Part shown: piece by piece, positions 27,429-35,531 of the stretch | Position numbering within the stretch: the stretch's first letter is position 1 | Layout: every line of letters begins with the position of its first letter | Source: Streptomyces sp. NBC_00286 | GTDB lineage: Bacteria; Actinomycetota; Actinomycetes; Streptomycetales; Streptomycetaceae | DNA length: 64,000 nt | Assembly: GCF_036173125.1 (NCBI RefSeq) | Contig: NZ_CP108054.1 | Span: forward strand, 7,035,001-7,099,000 | Direction: 5' to 3' | Position numbers and translations under genes: made by a program | The notes under the pieces: model-generated | What the model saw: the letters and a program-made list of their open reading frames with translations, nothing else | Told to the model about the DNA's origin: nothing | Databases searched by the model: none

Positions 27429-28196
27429 TCAGGCTGTGGAGCCACCGTCCACCACCAGGTCCGCGCCCACCACCGACGCCGCGTCGTCCGAGGTCAGGTA
27501 CAGCACCGCGGCCGCGATCTCCTCGACCGTGGAGACCCGGCCGAGCGGCACGTCGGTTTTCATGCGCTCCGCGCGGTCGGCCTCCGTCTCGCCCGGCCGC
27601 AGGGACATGGGCGTGGCGGAGGCGCCCGGGCTGACGGCGTTGATGCGGACGCCGTCGGCGATGTGGTCCAGGGCGGCGCCGCGGGTGAGGACCGACACGG
27701 CCGCCTTGGTGGCGGCGTAAGCGGTGGTGCCGGGGATGCGGCCGTGCACGCCGATCCGCGAGGCGACGTTGACTATGGCGCCGCCGCCGGGCTGGGTGCG
27801 CATCCGGCGGACCTCGGCCTGGAGGGCGAGTAGTACGCCGGTGACGTTGATGTCGAGCATGCGGCGCCAGGCGTCCTCGGGGACGTCCGCGACGGGCCGG
27901 CCGCCGGCCTCCAGGACGCCCGCGTTGTTCACCGCCAGGTCGAGCGAGCCGAACTGGTCCACGGCGGCGTCGACGAGGGTCTGGACGTCGGCGGACCGGG
28001 TGACGTCGGCGGTGACGGCCAGCGCCTTGCCGCCCGCCTGCTCGATCAGCGTGACCGTCTCCTCGAGCGGCTCCCGTCGGCGCCCGGCGACGACGACCTG
28101 CGCGCCCTCGGCGGCGAAGGCCAGCGCGACGGCCCGTCCGATGCCGGAGCCCGCACCGGTGACGAGGGCGGTCCTGTCGGTGAAGCGGTGGGTCAT
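27429..28196 (-). CDS. Classical SDR oxidoreductase
   Basis: The 255-residue enzyme has LVTGAGSGIGRAVALAFA, NNAGVLEAGG, the active-site YAATKAAVSVLTRG and VVGADLVVDGGSTA. It follows a TetR gene on the same strand and has a copy of the TetR operator sequence (28211-28227) directly upstream of its ATG (28196), so it is probably the regulator's main target. The substrate is unknown. Confidence 0.9.
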   Translation of the reverse strand: MTHRFTDRTALVTGAGSGIGRAVALAFAAEGAQVVVAGRRREPLEETVTLIEQAGGKALAVTADVTRSADVQTLVDAAVDQFGSLDLAVNNAGVLEAGGRPVADVPEDAWRRMLDINVTGVLLALQAEVRRMRTQPGGGAIVNVASRIGVHGRIPGTTAYAATKAAVSVLTRGAALDHIADGVRINAVSPGASATPMSLRPGETEADRAERMKTDVPLGRVSTVEEIAAAVLYLTSDDAASVVGADLVVDGGSTA

Positions 28197-28210
28197 GATC
28201 TCCTCTTTTC

Positions 28211-28227
28211 TTGACTGATCGGTTCAG
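28211..28227. promoter_or_regulatory. TetR operator upstream of the SDR gene
   Basis: TTGACTGATCGGTTCAG is an inverted repeat (ACTGA-n5-TCAGT when extended by one base). It matches 15 of 17 bases with the reverse complement of 28874-28890 upstream of the TetR gene. Confidence 0.7.
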
Positions 28228-28268
28228 TATGAGGGCCTGAGAAAGACACCCTCATGGGTGCCTGAATC

Positions 28269-28853
28269 TCAGTCGAGCAGTGCCAGAGCCTGCTCCGCCG
28301 CGTCCCGGACCCGGCCCGGATCCGTCGACGCCTTGCCGACGACCCGCAGTCCCTGCAGCAGGACCAGCAGCATGCGGGCCAGGGTGCGCGGATCGCGGTC
28401 CTCGGGCAGTTCGCCCTGTGTCTGCGCGCGGACCAGGGTCGAGTGCAGCAGGGTCTCCAGGTGGTCCCAGCTGTCCTCCACGAGGCGGCATGCCGCCGAG
28501 TCGTGCGGCGCCAGCTCGGCGGCCGAGTTGACGATGAAGCAGCCGGTCAGGCGGTGGTCTTCGGCCGTCGCCTCCGTGGCGAAACGGCGTACCACCGCCC
28601 GCACGCCGGGCAGGGCCGGTCCCGGCTGGGACAGCTCGCGCAGCAACTGCGGACCGGTTGCCTGCCGGTAGCGGTCCAGCGCCTTCAGGTACAGCTCGCG
28701 CTTGTTGCCGAAGGTGGCGTAGATGCTGGCGCGGCCGATACCGAGGTGCTTCTCGAGATCGGCCATCGACGTCGCCTCGTAGCCGCGCCGCCAGAACAGC
28801 CGGAGGGCTGACTGCAGCGCGGCGTCGGGATCGAACTCCTTGGTCCTGGCCAC
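28269..28853 (-). CDS. TetR-family regulator
   Basis: The 194-residue protein has a TetR HTH (DAALQSALRLFWRRGYEATS, MADLEKHLGIGRASIYATFG, NKRELYLKALDRY) and a C-terminal domain of the TetR_C_16/AefR-like type with CFIVNSAAEL. The ATG at 28853 is 21 bases from a copy of the TTGAC-x-GATCG-x-TTCAG operator, and the same sequence precedes the SDR gene. This supports autoregulation and control of the SDR. Confidence 0.9.
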   Translation of the reverse strand: MARTKEFDPDAALQSALRLFWRRGYEATSMADLEKHLGIGRASIYATFGNKRELYLKALDRYRQATGPQLLRELSQPGPALPGVRAVVRRFATEATAEDHRLTGCFIVNSAAELAPHDSAACRLVEDSWDHLETLLHSTLVRAQTQGELPEDRDPRTLARMLLVLLQGLRVVGKASTDPGRVRDAAEQALALLD

Positions 28854-28873
28854 GGGGAGCAGCCTAGGTTTTT

Positions 28874-28890
28874 CTGAAACGATCGGTCAA
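28874..28890. promoter_or_regulatory. TetR operator at its own promoter
   Basis: CTGAAACGATCGGTCAA, whose complement TTGACCGATCGTTTCAG matches the operator at 28211-28227 in 15 of 17 positions. It lies between the TetR start and the end of nirD. Confidence 0.7.
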
Positions 28891-28899
28891 GTAATGGCT

Positions 28900-29259
28900 C
28901 TATGTCGTGCGGATCTCGTACGTCGCCACCGTCACCGCGTCGTCGTCCAGGCACCGCCCCGACTCCAGCTCGAAGCGCTGCTTGAGCAGGGGTGAGGCCA
29001 CGAAGGAGCGGCCCTGGTGGGAGCCGAGGAGGCCGCGGGAGAGGACGGCGGCGCCGGTGAACGGGTCGCGGTTGTCGATGGCGTACAGGCGGCCCGCGCG
29101 GTCCTGGAAGAGGGCGATCTGGCGGCCGTCGGGGAGCAGGGCCGCCACCCCGCGGCCGGGCATCAGCGCGCTGATGTCGCAGACCGTGAACCAGTCGTCC
29201 GCCGCGTCGTCGACGCGAAGCTGGACCTTCAGGGTCGTCGTCTCGGGTGCGAGGGTCAT
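28900..29259 (-). CDS. nirD: Assimilatory nitrite reductase small subunit
   Basis: The 119-residue protein fits the Rieske-like NirD family: DWFTVCDISALMPGRGVAAL, QIALFQDRAGRLYAIDNRDP, GAAVLSRGLLG and SFVASPLLKQRFELESGRCL. It lacks the CxH...CxxH ligands of true Rieske proteins, as expected for NirD. ATG 29259 overlaps the stop of nirB (ATGA), so the subunits are made together. It assists NADH-dependent reduction of nitrite to ammonium in the cytosol. Confidence 0.92.
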   Translation of the reverse strand: MTLAPETTTLKVQLRVDDAADDWFTVCDISALMPGRGVAALLPDGRQIALFQDRAGRLYAIDNRDPFTGAAVLSRGLLGSHQGRSFVASPLLKQRFELESGRCLDDDAVTVATYEIRTT

Positions 29260-31850
29260 CGCTGGGCGCTTCCTTCCAGGGGACGGGTGCCGATGGTCAG
29301 CAGCGGCAGGTCGGGCTTGATCTGGTCGCGCTCGGGCACGAAGCCGACGACGGGGTCGGGGGTGTCCGGCGCGTTCACGAAGGAGACGAAACGGGACAGC
29401 TTCTCCGGGTCGTTGATGGTCTCGGCCCACTCGTCGCGGTAGTTCGCGACATGCGCGGCCATCAGGGACTCCAGCTCCTCGCAGATGCCCAGGGAGTCGT
29501 CCACGACCACGTCGCGTACGTGGTCCAGGCCGCCGGGGATCCGCTCCAGCCAGGTCGAGGTGCGCTCCAGGCGGTCGGCCGTGCGGATGTAGAACATCAG
29601 GAATCGGTCGATCAGGCGGATCAGTTCGGCGTCGGAGAGGTCCTGTGCGAGCAGGTCCGCGTGGCGCGGGGTGGCGCCGCCGTTGCCGGCCACGTACAGG
29701 TTCCAGCCGTTGGCCGTGGCGATCACGCCGAAGTCCTTCGACTGGGCCTCGGCGCACTCGCGCTGGCAGCCGGAGACGGCCGACTTCAGCTTGTGGGGGG
29801 ACCTGAGCCCCCGGTAGCGCAGCTCCAGGTCGATTGCCATGCGTACGGAGTCCTGGACGCCGTAACGGCACCAGGTCTGGCCGACGCAGGACTTCACCGT
29901 ACGCAGCGCCTTGCCGTACGCGTGCCCGGACTCGAAGCCAGCGTCCACCAACCGCGCCCAGATCAGGGGGAGTTGCTCGACGCGCGCGCCGAACATGTCG
30001 ATGCGCTGGCCGCCCGTGATCTTCGTGTAGAGGCCGAAGTCGCGCGCCACCTCCCCGATCACGATGAGCTTCTCGGGGGTGATCTCGCCACCCGGGATGC
30101 GCGGCACGATCGAGTACGAGCCGTTCTTCTGCAGGTTGGCGAGGAAGTGGTCGTTGCTGTCCTGCAGGGCCGCCTGGTCGCCGTCCAGAACATAGCCGCT
30201 CGCGCCGATCGTGGGGGCGAGGGAGGCGATGATCGAGCCCACGGCCGGCTTGCAGATCTCGCAGCCGTCGCCACCTCGGGCGCCCTCACGGCCGTAACGG
30301 TCCAGCAGGTCCTGGTACTTGTTGATGCGCAGGGCGAGGACGATCTCGTACAGCTCCTCGCGGGTCTGCGAGAAGCAGCCGCACAGGCCCTTGTCGACCT
30401 CGACGCCGCTGGCCTCCAGCTCGGCGTTGACGAGCTGGCCGAGGACCTTGACGCAACTGCCGCAGCCCGTACCGGCCTTGGTGCACTTCTTGACCTCGGG
30501 CACCGTGGTGCACTGGTGGTCGGTGACCGCGCCGCGGATGGTGCCCTTGGTGACGTTGTGGCAGGAGCAGATGACCGCCTCGTCGGGCAGTGCGGAGGGG
30601 CCGAGCTGGGCGCCGCCGCCCGAGCCCGCCGGGAGCACCAGCTGCTCGGGGGAGACGGGCGGTACGGAACCGGTCAGCGCGCGCAGCGTGCCGTACGCGT
30701 CCGCGTCGCCGACCAGGATGCCGCCGAGCAGCTCGCCGTCGCGGCCGATGACCAGCTTCTTGTACAGGCCCGAGCGGGAGTCGGAGTAGACGACGTCCAG
30801 GCAGTCCTCGGCCGTTCCGTGCGCGTCACCGAAGGAGGCCACGTCCACGCCGAGCAGCTTCAGCTTGGTCGACATGTCGGCACCGGTGAAGGAGGCCTCG
30901 TCCGCCGCGATCGTCGCGGCCACGGTCTCGGCCTGCTCGTAACCGGGGGCCACCAGGCCGTACACCTTGCCGTCGGAGGCCAGCGCGCACTCGCCGATCG
31001 CGAAGACGTGCGGGTCGGAGACCGTACGGCACTGCTCGTCGACCGTGATGCCGCCGCGCTCGCCGACGGTCAGGCCGCAGTCTCGGGCGAGCTGGTCGCG
31101 GGGACGTACACCGGCGCTGAACACCACCATGTCGGTGGCCAGTTCGGAGCCGTCGGACAGCTTCATGCCGGTCACGGCGCCCGAGTCGTCGGTCACGATC
31201 TCCTGCGTGCCCACGCCCGTGTGGACGGACAGGCCCATGTCCGCGATCGTGCGCAGCAGGGCGGCGCCACCGCCGTCGTCGACCTGCACCGGCATCAGGC
31301 GCGGCGCGAACTCCACGATGTGGGCGTTCAGCCCGAGACCCTTGAGCGCGCCCGCGGCCTCCAGACCGAGCAGACCGCCGCCGACCACGGCACCGGTCGT
31401 CGCCTTCGTCTTCGCGTACTCCTCGATCGCGAGCAGGTCCTCGATCGTGCGGTAGACGAAGCAGCCCTCGGCGTCCTTGTTCGGGACCGGCGGCACGAAC
31501 GGGTACGAGCCGGTGGCCATGACGAGGACGTCGTAGTCGACGACAAGACCGGAACGGGCGGTCACCCTGCGCGCCTCACGGTCGATGGTCTCCGCCGGGT
31601 CGCCGACGTACAGCTCGATGCCCTCCTTCTCGATGAACGCCATGTCCGTCATCGAGAGGTCCTCGGGCGTCTTGCCCGAGAAGTACGAGGTCAGCGCCAC
31701 GCGGTCGTACGCAGGGCGCGGCTCCTCGCACAGCACGACCACGCGGTGCGTGGCGGTCAGGCCGCGCTCGGCGAGCGCCTCGAGGAAGCGCTGGCCGACC
31801 ATGCCATGGCCGACGAGCACGATCGTGGGGGTCGCCCCAGTGGCGGTCAT
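29256..31850 (-). CDS. nirB: Assimilatory NAD(P)H nitrite reductase large subunit
   Basis: The 864-residue protein has the full NirB order. First come FAD- and NAD-binding domains (IVLVGHGMVGQRFLEAL; VVGGGLLGLEAAGAL), then a BFD-type 2Fe-2S domain (ICSCHNVTKG; GTGCGSCVK). The siroheme/4Fe-4S reductase domain follows, with KSCVGQTWCRYG and SGCQRECAEA as cluster and siroheme ligands. It reduces nitrite to ammonium with six electrons from NAD(P)H. It overlaps nirD and the upstream FAD reductase gene, forming a three-gene operon. Siroheme supply is linked to the CbiX/SirB-like gene at 58470. Confidence 0.95.
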   Translation of the reverse strand: MTATGATPTIVLVGHGMVGQRFLEALAERGLTATHRVVVLCEEPRPAYDRVALTSYFSGKTPEDLSMTDMAFIEKEGIELYVGDPAETIDREARRVTARSGLVVDYDVLVMATGSYPFVPPVPNKDAEGCFVYRTIEDLLAIEEYAKTKATTGAVVGGGLLGLEAAGALKGLGLNAHIVEFAPRLMPVQVDDGGGAALLRTIADMGLSVHTGVGTQEIVTDDSGAVTGMKLSDGSELATDMVVFSAGVRPRDQLARDCGLTVGERGGITVDEQCRTVSDPHVFAIGECALASDGKVYGLVAPGYEQAETVAATIAADEASFTGADMSTKLKLLGVDVASFGDAHGTAEDCLDVVYSDSRSGLYKKLVIGRDGELLGGILVGDADAYGTLRALTGSVPPVSPEQLVLPAGSGGGAQLGPSALPDEAVICSCHNVTKGTIRGAVTDHQCTTVPEVKKCTKAGTGCGSCVKVLGQLVNAELEASGVEVDKGLCGCFSQTREELYEIVLALRINKYQDLLDRYGREGARGGDGCEICKPAVGSIIASLAPTIGASGYVLDGDQAALQDSNDHFLANLQKNGSYSIVPRIPGGEITPEKLIVIGEVARDFGLYTKITGGQRIDMFGARVEQLPLIWARLVDAGFESGHAYGKALRTVKSCVGQTWCRYGVQDSVRMAIDLELRYRGLRSPHKLKSAVSGCQRECAEAQSKDFGVIATANGWNLYVAGNGGATPRHADLLAQDLSDAELIRLIDRFLMFYIRTADRLERTSTWLERIPGGLDHVRDVVVDDSLGICEELESLMAAHVANYRDEWAETINDPEKLSRFVSFVNAPDTPDPVVGFVPERDQIKPDLPLLTIGTRPLEGSAQR

Positions 31851-33064
31851 CAGGAGCCTCCATCGTTGGTGAGCAGGTGGAGCAGAGGGCCGGTCTGGGG
31901 GAGCGGCTCTGCTCCCTCCCAGGCGCGGGCGAGCGCGCCTACGGTGCCGAGTTCGCCGACGAGTACGCCGCCGACCACGCGGTCGTTGCGGACGACGACC
32001 TTGCGGTAGGTGCCGCGGGTCGCGTCGGCGAGCTGGATGACGTCGTCACCGGGCTGCGGGGTGGGCTCGCCGAAGGCGGCGAGGTCGAGCGGGGTGCCGG
32101 AGGCGAGGGTCAGGCGGGTGAGGGCGCGGGTGCCGGTGTAGCGGGCGGCGCCCGCGCCCGTCGCCAGCAGTTCGGCGAGCGCTTCGGCCTGTTCGAGGGC
32201 GGGCGCCGCGAGACCGTAGACGGTGCCCGCGTGCTGCGCGCAGTCGCCGATCGCCCGGATGTGCGGGTCGGACGTACGAAGCTCGTCGTCGACGATGACG
32301 CCCTTGTGTACGGCGAGACCCGCGTCCTGGGCCAGACCGACGCGCGGGTGCACGCCACAGGTCAGCACCACCAGGTCGGCGTCGAGCGCGTACCCGTCGG
32401 CCAGCTCGACCGAGCGGACGGCTCCGCCGACGCAGCGCACGTCCCGTACGCGGCACTCGGTGTGCACCTCGACGCCGAGGTCCTTCAGGTGGCGGAGGAC
32501 CAACTTCGAGGCGGACGGGTCGAGTTGGCGTTCCATGAGGCGTTCGGCCTGCTGCGCGAGCATGACCTGCGCGCCGCGGGCGGCGAGGGCGCGGGCGGCG
32601 GAGACGCCGAGGAGGCCGCCGCCGATGACGACGGCTCGGGCGTCCGGGCGTACGGCCTTGGACAGGCCGAGGCAGTCGTCCATCGTACGGAAGGCATGGA
32701 CGCCCTCCGGCAGTACGTGGTCCTCGGTGAAGAGCCCGCGGAGGGGTGGCAGCTTCGCGTTCGACCCGGTCGCCAGGACCAGCGTGTCGTATGCGATCAC
32801 GGAGCCGTCCTCGCAGTGCACGTGGCGCTCCGCGCGGTCTATGCGGGTGACTCGGGAGCGGACCAGGTCCGCCGGTGCCGGCAGGGCGATCACCTCGGGG
32901 GCGTACCGGCCGGCCAGCACTTCGGCGAGCAGCACCCGGTTGTACGGGGTGTGCTCCTCCTCGCCGATGAGCGTGGCGCGCAGCCCGAGCTCGCCGAGCC
33001 GCCGGGCGAGCCGCACGCCCGCGAGGCCGGCGCCGATCACCACCACACGCGTATTCGAGGTCAT
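31850..33064 (-). CDS. FAD-dependent NAD(P)H reductase of the nitrite/nitrate assimilation operon
   Basis: The 404-residue protein is a pyridine nucleotide-disulfide-type reductase: VVVIGAGLAGVRLARRLGEL for FAD, AVVIGGGLLGVSAARALAAR for NAD(P)H, and IRAIGDCAQHAG near the C-terminal FAD motif. It is similar in layout to the N-terminal half of NirB, and in S. coelicolor two NirB-like genes precede nirD in this way. It may act as the electron-transfer component for nitrate reductase (NasB/NasC role; inference). The stop overlaps the nirB ATG (TGATG). A GlnR-like site lies 24-50 bases upstream. Confidence 0.85.
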   Translation of the reverse strand: MTSNTRVVVIGAGLAGVRLARRLGELGLRATLIGEEEHTPYNRVLLAEVLAGRYAPEVIALPAPADLVRSRVTRIDRAERHVHCEDGSVIAYDTLVLATGSNAKLPPLRGLFTEDHVLPEGVHAFRTMDDCLGLSKAVRPDARAVVIGGGLLGVSAARALAARGAQVMLAQQAERLMERQLDPSASKLVLRHLKDLGVEVHTECRVRDVRCVGGAVRSVELADGYALDADLVVLTCGVHPRVGLAQDAGLAVHKGVIVDDELRTSDPHIRAIGDCAQHAGTVYGLAAPALEQAEALAELLATGAGAARYTGTRALTRLTLASGTPLDLAAFGEPTPQPGDDVIQLADATRGTYRKVVVRNDRVVGGVLVGELGTVGALARAWEGAEPLPQTGPLLHLLTNDGGS

Positions 33065-33087
33065 GGTGTCGAGGGTGCGGGGTGGGT

Positions 33088-33114
33088 GTTACCCGGTGGC
33101 ATCACGGTTGTTTC
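33088..33114 (-). promoter_or_regulatory. GlnR-like binding site upstream of the nitrite reductase operon
   Basis: On the minus strand the order is GAAAC-n6-GATGC-n6-GTAAC (33114 to 33088), three half-sites with exact 11-base periodicity, matching the GTnAC-n6-GAAAC organisation of GlnR boxes in Streptomyces. The middle half-site is weak. GlnR control of nirB is established in S. coelicolor. Confidence 0.6.
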
Positions 33115-33129
33115 CCGCGGGGAACGCTG

Positions 33130-33440
33130 CCCTCAGCGACGTGCCTCCGGCGGTGTGAGGGTTGGGTTCGCTTTCGGCAGCGGCGCCGTGGTGGCTGGTC
33201 GCGCAGCCCTGCGGGGTGCCTCCGGCGGTTGGGTTCGTTGTCGGCTGGCGGCCCGGTTGTGGCTGGTCGCGCCCACGCGGGGTGCCTCCGGCGGTTGGGC
33301 GGTTGGGTTCGTTGTCGGCTGACGGCGCCGTTGTGGCTGGTCGCGTCCACGCGGGTTGCCTCCGGCGGTTGGGCGGCTGCGGGTTGAGTGTGGCTGGTCG
33401 CGCCCACGCGGGGGAGCCGCATATGTCACAGCCCCGCGCC
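33130..33440. repeat. Imperfect 66-75 bp tandem repeats ending in a dispersed repeat
   Basis: Four units begin with TGCCTCCGGCGGT at about 33142, 33217, 33283 and 33356. Each includes versions of GTTGTCGGCTG and TGGCTGGTCGCGCCCACGCG. The array ends with AGCCGCATATGTCACAGCCC (33415-33434 and on to 33440), a 26-base segment that is the exact reverse complement of 59540-59565. No gene is visible in it. Confidence 0.75.
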
Positions 33441-33925
33441 GCTTGGGTGGGTGGTGGGTGCGGGGCCGCGTCGGGGGTGTCCGTCCTCGGACCGGCGCGC
33501 GTTGCTGTCGGCTGGTAGGGGGTGCCGGTGTTGGCGCGCCGGCCGCTGCGGGCGCACACCCCCGCCCCGTCCCCTTGCCGCCGTGGGCGGCTGCGGGGCC
33601 ATGGGGGTGCGGGCTCCCTCCCGGCGGGCTTTCCGGGCTGCGGGGAACTGCGCGACCAGCCACAACGCACCCGCAGCCGCGACACGACTGTCACCCCCGC
33701 CCCGGTAGGCACTCACCCACCCACGAACCCGCGGTAGGCACGCCCCACCCACCCCGCCGGAGGCAGGGGGGCCTGGGGCGCAGCCCCCCACGCGGAGCCG
33801 CAAAATTGATACAGCCGGGAAGGGGCGGGGCCGGGGAAAGAAAACCCCCTCCCCCGCGGGCCGCGAGGGGCATCGGACCCGAAGGGGAAGGGGACAGCGG
33901 TACTGATGGACAGCGGAGGTGTCCG
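33441..33925. other. Gene-free GC-rich intergenic region with repeat fragments
   Basis: About 485 bases with no credible coding frame (all frames are Arg/Pro-rich shadows). It includes CGGAGCCGCAAAATTGATAC and AGGGGCGGGGCCGGGGAAAG near 33795-33840, pieces of the same dispersed repeat family seen at 44180-44240 and 61130-61170. It may include the terminator of the membrane-anchored protein gene. Confidence 0.5.
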
Positions 33926-34486
33926 TCAGGCCCCGTCGCCTCTCGCCCGGCGAACCAGGAACCAGGTACCGCCCGCGGCGGCGACGGCAACCACCGCCAC
34001 TCCCGCCGCAGCCTGCACAGGGCCGGAGCCAACCGCACCACCGACGCCCGTCTTCACACCCCCTCGCGGCCGCACCGCTTCCCCGGCCTCCTCCTCGGCC
34101 CCCTTCACATGGGCCAGCGCGACCTCCAGATCCCCCGTCAGCCGCGTACCGCTGGAACAGAGCGCGACAATCTCGTACGTTCCGGGCTGCGCAGACGCCG
34201 GCACCCGGAACCGCCCGACCGCGTTCCGCTCGTGCGCGCTGGGCGTCAGCGCAAACGCCCCCGCGCCGACCGCACTCGCGTCCCCCGTCATCGCCCCATC
34301 CGCACCACACAACGCCGTGTTCACCGTGACCTCGGCACCAGGCGCGACGGTCGCCGGATACACCTCCAGCGGACCGGTGTCCGAGCCCAGCGCGAACGCG
34401 AACGCCTGCGCATAGGCAGGCGCGGCGAGGAGGCCCGCAGCGGCGAGCGCCAGCGCGGTACCGGTCAGCAGACGCCCTGTGCGCAT
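33926..34486 (-). CDS. Secreted protein with C-terminal membrane anchor
   Basis: The 186-residue protein has a signal peptide (MRTGRLLTGTALALAAAGLL to AYA|QAF). A single beta-rich extracellular domain follows, with YPATVAPGAEVTVNTALCG, RFRVPASAQPGTYEIVALCS and TRLTGDLEVALAHV; two cysteines may form a disulfide. It ends with a hydrophobic helix AAAGVAVVAVAAAGGTWFLV followed by RRARG. There is no sortase motif. The start at ATG 34486 has GGAGGAGCG upstream. Family not named; similar surface proteins are common in Streptomyces. Confidence 0.75.
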   Translation of the reverse strand: MRTGRLLTGTALALAAAGLLAAPAYAQAFAFALGSDTGPLEVYPATVAPGAEVTVNTALCGADGAMTGDASAVGAGAFALTPSAHERNAVGRFRVPASAQPGTYEIVALCSSGTRLTGDLEVALAHVKGAEEEAGEAVRPRGGVKTGVGGAVGSGPVQAAAGVAVVAVAAAGGTWFLVRRARGDGA

Positions 34487-34790
34487 CGTGCTCGCTCCTC
34501 CACCTCGGTCGCATCCCTGCACTGTCGAGGTAAGTGCCAGTCCGCCCGGAACGCCTCCTGATGAGGCGTCAGAAGAGGTGTCAGCAGCTGCGTCGGCCAG
34601 GGTGCCCGACAGCGTTTCGGCAGGTCACGGACGTACGAGTAAAAAGTACCGGCGGTGCGTGGGGCGCGGGTGTGAACGGGTGACCAGCACTCGCCGATGA
34701 ACGGCTCCATTGGTGGCCCGATCGGGCGGTCCCGACAAGCTGCCCGGCAACACTTGACCTCAACTTTGGTTGAGATAAGAGCCTGTCCTC
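34487..34790. promoter_or_regulatory. Divergent intergenic region with an inverted repeat before the FMN reductase
   Basis: This is 304 bases without a gene. Near the right end, TTGACC (34754-34759) overlaps CTCAAC-TTTG-GTTGAG (34759-34774), followed by ATAAGAG. The dyad lies between a -35-like TTGACC and a -10-like element, the position used by MerR/SoxR-type activators or simple repressors. The coding start (GTG 34791) is so near that the message may be leaderless. Confidence 0.5.
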
Positions 34791-35402
34791 GTGAACTCCA
34801 TGAACCCCACGCACTCCACCACAGACGAACCCATCCGCGTCGCCCTGATCATCGGCAGCAACCGCGAGGGCCGCTTCGGACCCGTGGTCGCCGATTGGCT
34901 GCTGGGCCGCATCCGCGAGCGCGACGACATCGAGGCCGACGTCGTCGACACCGCCGACCTGCGACTGCCGACGGCCCTGTCCCACTCGCCGTCCGCCGAG
35001 GTGACCGCCGAGCTCGCCAAGGTCAGGCCGAAGCTTGCCGGCGCCGATGCCTTCGTGGTCCTCACCCCCGAGTACAACCACTCCTTCCCGGCGCCCCTGA
35101 AGAACCTCATCGACTGGCACTACACCGAGTGGCAGGCCAAACCCGTTGCCTTCGTCTCGTACGGCGGACTCTCCGGCGGCCTCCGTGCCGTCGAGCACCT
35201 CCGTCAGGTCTTCGCCGAACTCCACGCCGTCACCGTCCGCGACACCGTCTCCTTCCATAACGCCGGCGCCCACTTCGACGACGAGGGCCGCCACAAGGAC
35301 CCGGCGACTCCGAACGCCGCCGCGAAGGGAATGCTGGACCAACTGGAGTGGTGGGGACGGACGTTGAAGGAGGCGAAGAAGGTGCGCCCGTACGCGGGAT
35401 GA
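34791..35402 (+). CDS. NADPH-dependent FMN reductase family protein
   Basis: The 203-residue flavodoxin-like protein has the FMN phosphate loop LIIGSNREGRFGPVVADWL, then AFVVLTPEYNHSFPAPLKNL and VAFVSYGGLSGGLRAVEHLR, all typical of the NADPH-dependent FMN reductase/azoreductase family. GTG 34791 or ATG 34800 can be the start; the GTG is about 10 bases from the -10-like element, suggesting leaderless translation. An inverted repeat at the promoter suggests redox- or drug-responsive control (inference). Confidence 0.85.
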   Translation: MNSMNPTHSTTDEPIRVALIIGSNREGRFGPVVADWLLGRIRERDDIEADVVDTADLRLPTALSHSPSAEVTAELAKVRPKLAGADAFVVLTPEYNHSFPAPLKNLIDWHYTEWQAKPVAFVSYGGLSGGLRAVEHLRQVFAELHAVTVRDTVSFHNAGAHFDDEGRHKDPATPNAAAKGMLDQLEWWGRTLKEAKKVRPYAG

Positions 35403-35484
35403 CGGTGACGGGGGGTCGGCTGTCCGAAGGTTCCGACGATTCCGACGGCGAGTGACGCGTTTTCGCTCCTCGCGCCGACGGATA

Positions 35485-35529
35485 GGCAAGCGCTCCTTGA
35501 CAATCCTCAACTGTCAAGGCGCACTTGCC
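35485..35529. promoter_or_regulatory. Large near-perfect dyad at the HTH-ClpN promoter
   Basis: GGCAAGCGCTCCTTGACA (35485-35502) and TGTCAAGGCGCACTTGCC (35512-35529) are inverted repeats matching at 16 of 18 positions around a 9-base spacer. The dyad contains a consensus -35 TTGACA and ends 2 bases before the ATG at 35532, so a bound protein would cover the whole promoter. Confidence 0.8.
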
Positions 35530-35531
35530 TC

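Noticed and set aside
29247..32009. A 920-codon plus-strand frame opposite nirB
   Set aside because: It is the complementary frame of a strongly conserved gene and shows no domain.
33130..33440. CRISPR-like array
   Set aside because: Units are 66-75 bp and repeat throughout without unique spacers; no cas gene is present.
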